DNA from: Pseudomonas sp. NCCP-436
Lineage (GTDB): Bacteria; Pseudomonadota; Gammaproteobacteria; Pseudomonadales; Pseudomonadaceae
Length of the DNA stretch: 64,000 nt
Direction of reading: 5' to 3'
Assembly: GCF_019656335.1 (NCBI RefSeq)
Contig: NZ_BPLZ01000010.1
Location: 62,001-126,000, forward strand
The notes under the pieces are model-generated. The model was not told where the DNA came from, made no database searches, and saw nothing but the letters and a program-made list of their open reading frames with translations. Below are positions 62,401 to 64,000 of this stretch, one piece after another (within the stretch, counting starts at the first letter, position 1; each line of letters opens with the position of its first letter). The translations under genes and the position numbers were made by a program.

Positions 62401-64000
62401 CGGCACTGTCAACATCTCCGGCGCCACTCTGGCGGCCACCCATGGCTACGCGGCCGGAAGCGGCGACAGCTATACGGTGATCGTCAACGACGCCGCCGAC
62501 GCGGTGACAGGCACTTTCAGCGGCATCAGCGAAGGCGGCAAATTCAACGCGGCGGGCAACGGCACCGAGCTGACCACCAGCTACATCGGTGGAACCGGCA
62601 ACGACCTCACACTGACTGCCCCCGTCGCGCCGACCGTCACCAGCGTTTCTTCCAGCAGTGCCAACGGCACCTACAAGATCGGCGACGTGATCACCGTCAC
62701 CGTTGAGTTCGACAACATAGTAAACGTCACCGGCACCCCGACCCTGACCCTGGAAACCGGCGCCATCGACCGGGTGCTCAGCTACGTCTCCGGCTCGGGC
62801 AGCGACACCCTGACCTTCAGCTACACCGTGCAGGCCGGCGACAGCTCCGCCGATCTCGATTACGCCTCCAGCTCGGCGCTGAGCCTCAACGGCGGCACTA
62901 TCCAGGATGGCGCCAACCAGGCCGCCATTCTCACCCTGCCGACTCCGGGCGCCGCCGGCTCCCTGGGTGCCAACAAGGCGCTGGTGGTGGACGGCGTGCG
63001 CCCGGCCGCTACCAGCATTTCCCTGAGCGACTCTCTGCTGAGCATCGGCGAGACAGCCACCGTCACGATTACCTTCAATGAAGCGGTGACGGGACTGGGC
63101 GTGGAGGACTTCAGCGTCACCAACGGCGAGCTCAGTGGGCTCAACACCACTGATGGCGGCCTGACCTGGACGGCCACCTTCACCCCGAGCAGCAACGTTA
63201 CCGGTGCAACCAATCTGATATCCCTGAACAACGCAGGGGTACAGGATCAGGCCGGCAATGCCGGCAGCAGTACCACCGACTCGGCCAACTACGCCGTCGA
63301 CACTCGGAGCCCCACCGCCAGCATCGTGGTCACCGACACCGTGCTCAAGGCTGGTCAGAGCACCACCGTCACCATCACCTTCAGCGAAGCGGTGACGGGC
63401 CTTACCACAGCGGACTTTACCGTCGCCAACGGCACCCTGAGCAACCTGACCACCGCGGACAACATCACCTACACCGCCACCCTGACGCCGAGTGCCAACG
63501 TCACCGACGCCACCAACCTGATCACCCTGGACAACACCGGTTACACCGACGTTGCCGGCAACGCTGGCACCGGCACCAGCGACTCCAATAACTACGCCAT
63601 CGATACCCAGCGTCCGACCGCTACCATCGTGGTCGCCGACACGGCACTGGCCATCGGCAAAGACACCACGGTGACCATCACCTTCAGCGAAGCCGTTACC
63701 GGCCTGGATCTCTCCCACTTCACCGTGGCCAACGGTTCGCTCTCGAATCTCGTCACCACGGATGGCGGCATCACCTGGATCGCAACCCTGACGCCGGACG
63801 CGGACGTCGATGACAGCAGCAACGTCATCACCCTGGACAACACCGGCTATACCGATGCCGCCGACAATGCCGGCTCCGGGACGACCGACTCCAACAGCTA
63901 CGCCATCGATACCCAGCGTCCGACCGCTACCATCGTGGTCGCCGACACGGCACTGGCCATCGGCCAAGACACCACGGTGACCATCACCTTCAGCGAAGCC
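59441..64000 (+). CDS. Giant LEPR-XLL/DUF4347 surface protein (N-terminal 1,520 residues)
   Basis: The frame is open from ATG 59441 (AGGAGG at 59430-59435) to the window edge. The start shows MWWRKTATAQ... then ALEPRMLFDGA (LEPR at residues 24-27), the LEPR-XLL sorting-like signature. A DUF4347 domain follows (~75-235), with His135 in HIISHGD and Cys178 in LLYGCQVGANG, spaced like a caspase-type dyad. The rest is Gly/Thr/Asp-rich: Ig-like blocks from ~390, an autotransporter-type passenger repeat at ~870-970 (AKAGAGELILSNSN, GTLSPGGAGVGTLTVNGNL), and Big_12-like units of about 102 residues from ~1187. No Sec signal. Likely a large secreted adhesin; the C-terminus and secretion signal are outside. 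Confidence 0.9.
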   Translation, partial: MWWRKTATAQPGRLPARSTLAMALEPRMLFDGAVAATLAETAEAQPTADASNDQASPQDTHANTDNLAATPTGTADNRQEVVFIDNQVKNYQQLISGLKPGSEVVVLDGSKDGLQQIADYLNGRSGIDAIHIISHGDVGKVQLGNDWLDSSDLASRSATLNAIGQALDKDGDILLYGCQVGANGAGRDFIEALANATGADVAASDNLTGATSKGGDWVLEVNQGSIETAVVSGTDGFAGLLAVAADENYDDNGLAAVATSNTFTLDGVKYTITGTQTYYTGITNDPFSPLGSGSDHYLLFDLMGLGGISSIQIEMADGSAFSLAGFSLDGVANNNLTITTSAGGTRSYVSNGDFVTQENVDTGSDSGFQNITSFTFSGGNLQLALDDLNFEPAAPTLVSATFSDSNLKVGETSTVTFTFSTAVTGFDTADLTVPNGSISGLSSSDGGLTWTGLFTPDAGVTASTNVITVDLSGVSAVGGGVAGVGNAASGNYAIDTLAPSVTSVTSSTANGTYKVGDVISVQVNFGENVTVTGTPQLTLETGNTDRTINYTGGSGTTTLTFNYTVQAGDSAADLDYISSSALALNGGSIRDAAGNDATLTLATPGTAGSLGANKDIAINSAPAIGNLNGDSVAWAGAGNTVKLDAGGNALFSDTEFGALNGGNGDWAGASLTIQRSGTASGSDVLGFDTIGALFTISDNNLQFNGQTFATFTNAGGVLTITFTSSGTTATTALVNDVAQRVTYRNDTPAGDTTIRYSLNDGTSTVTADTSVTSDLIYVTNTTDTATIDLSNGVSFSEAVAIAAADYTGSQTIVFASSLAGQTLNLNTVSLNESLTFDMTQANGLTLAGGTITLGGGTTQVFNVGFGYSATLSSVIAGTGALAKAGAGELILSNSNTNAGVTTVSAGTLVVDGSTSNATIVASGATLAGSGTLGGDVTVQNGGTLSPGGAGVGTLTVNGNLTLNSGATLALNINGVAAGTGYDRVVVNGTVNISGATLAATHGYAAGSGDSYTVIVNDAADAVTGTFSGISEGGKFNAAGNGTELTTSYIGGTGNDLTLTAPVAPTVTSVSSSSANGTYKIGDVITVTVEFDNIVNVTGTPTLTLETGAIDRVLSYVSGSGSDTLTFSYTVQAGDSSADLDYASSSALSLNGGTIQDGANQAAILTLPTPGAAGSLGANKALVVDGVRPAATSISLSDSLLSIGETATVTITFNEAVTGLGVEDFSVTNGELSGLNTTDGGLTWTATFTPSSNVTGATNLISLNNAGVQDQAGNAGSSTTDSANYAVDTRSPTASIVVTDTVLKAGQSTTVTITFSEAVTGLTTADFTVANGTLSNLTTADNITYTATLTPSANVTDATNLITLDNTGYTDVAGNAGTGTSDSNNYAIDTQRPTATIVVADTALAIGKDTTVTITFSEAVTGLDLSHFTVANGSLSNLVTTDGGITWIATLTPDADVDDSSNVITLDNTGYTDAADNAGSGTTDSNSYAIDTQRPTATIVVADTALAIGQDTTVTITFSEA
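63595..64000 (+). repeat. Near-identical 306-bp repeat units in the giant gene
   Basis: The stretch from 63595 to about 63693 recurs at 63901-64000 with one visible base change (GGCAAAGAC against GGCCAAGAC). The 306-base period is 102 codons. An earlier unit starting near 63310 is diverged. The array continues past the window edge. Confidence 0.9.

Noticed and set aside
62111..63967. A 618-codon open frame on the minus strand
   Set aside because: It is the shadow of the GC-rich repetitive giant gene on the plus strand; the plus frame has the LEPR motif, DUF4347 and Ig-like repeats, while the minus frame has only low-complexity Gly/Val/Asp sequence.

Overview
The window is about 62-65% GC, has dense short-gap operons, and encodes a set of proteins (CioA, RetS, GcbA-like, CtpL-like, DesB/C/T, azurin, SpeA) that places it in Pseudomonas. 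From memory, the gene order follows P. aeruginosa PAO1 roughly from PA4839 (speA) to PA4856 (retS), then picks up genes I associate with PA4870-PA4873, PA4888-PA4890 (desBCT) and PA4922-PA4923 (azu and a LOG gene). It is a core chromosome segment with some rearrangement and an accessory block at the right end. No tRNA, rRNA, CRISPR array, insertion sequence or prophage was seen.

Layout. 1-5.4 kb: start of the cyanide-insensitive oxidase gene cioA, an AraC-type regulator, a MazG-like pyrophosphohydrolase overlapping cmoM, two DUF4136 lipoproteins (the second frameshifted at a G-run), a YdcZ-like membrane protein and an SdiA-regulated-type protein. 5.5-17.5 kb: a chemoreceptor, pbpC with an alpha-2-macroglobulin lipoprotein, a MATE exporter and a GAF-GGDEF cyclase. 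17.5-32.4 kb: speA, a YciH-type SUI1 protein, a Nudix/DUF2333 pair, a GcbA-like cyclase, a CtpL-like chemoreceptor, dsbD, aroQ, accB-accC, prmA and a zinc-ribbon DUF3426 protein. 32.6-40.6 kb: dusB-fis, purH-purD separated by a REPIN-like repeat pair, retS and a MarC-family gene. 40.7-51 kb: small stress, metal-binding and membrane genes, an Hsp70-like protein, a striking 16-residue tandem-repeat exported protein, and the unsaturated fatty acid system desC-desB with divergent desT and two palindromic operators. 51-53.2 kb: a LOG-family gene and azurin, set among unusual intergenic DNA with DnaA-box-like motifs and degenerate ~100-bp repeats.

53.3-64 kb is the most interesting region. Three overlapping genes encode a periplasmic HlyD-like adaptor, a GAF-domain/transmembrane/HlyD protein and a PqqD-like/M50 protease/HlyD fusion. 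They are followed by a broken hydroxylase-like remnant, a GNAT protein, a DUF6916 protein, a phage-tail-collar protein without a phage, and the first 1,520 residues of a giant surface protein. That protein starts with an LEPR-x-LF motif, followed by DUF4347 and Ig-like/passenger repeats. I infer that this is a dedicated export, processing or anchoring system for the giant protein. No ABC ATPase or outer-membrane channel lies in the window, so the mechanism is open.
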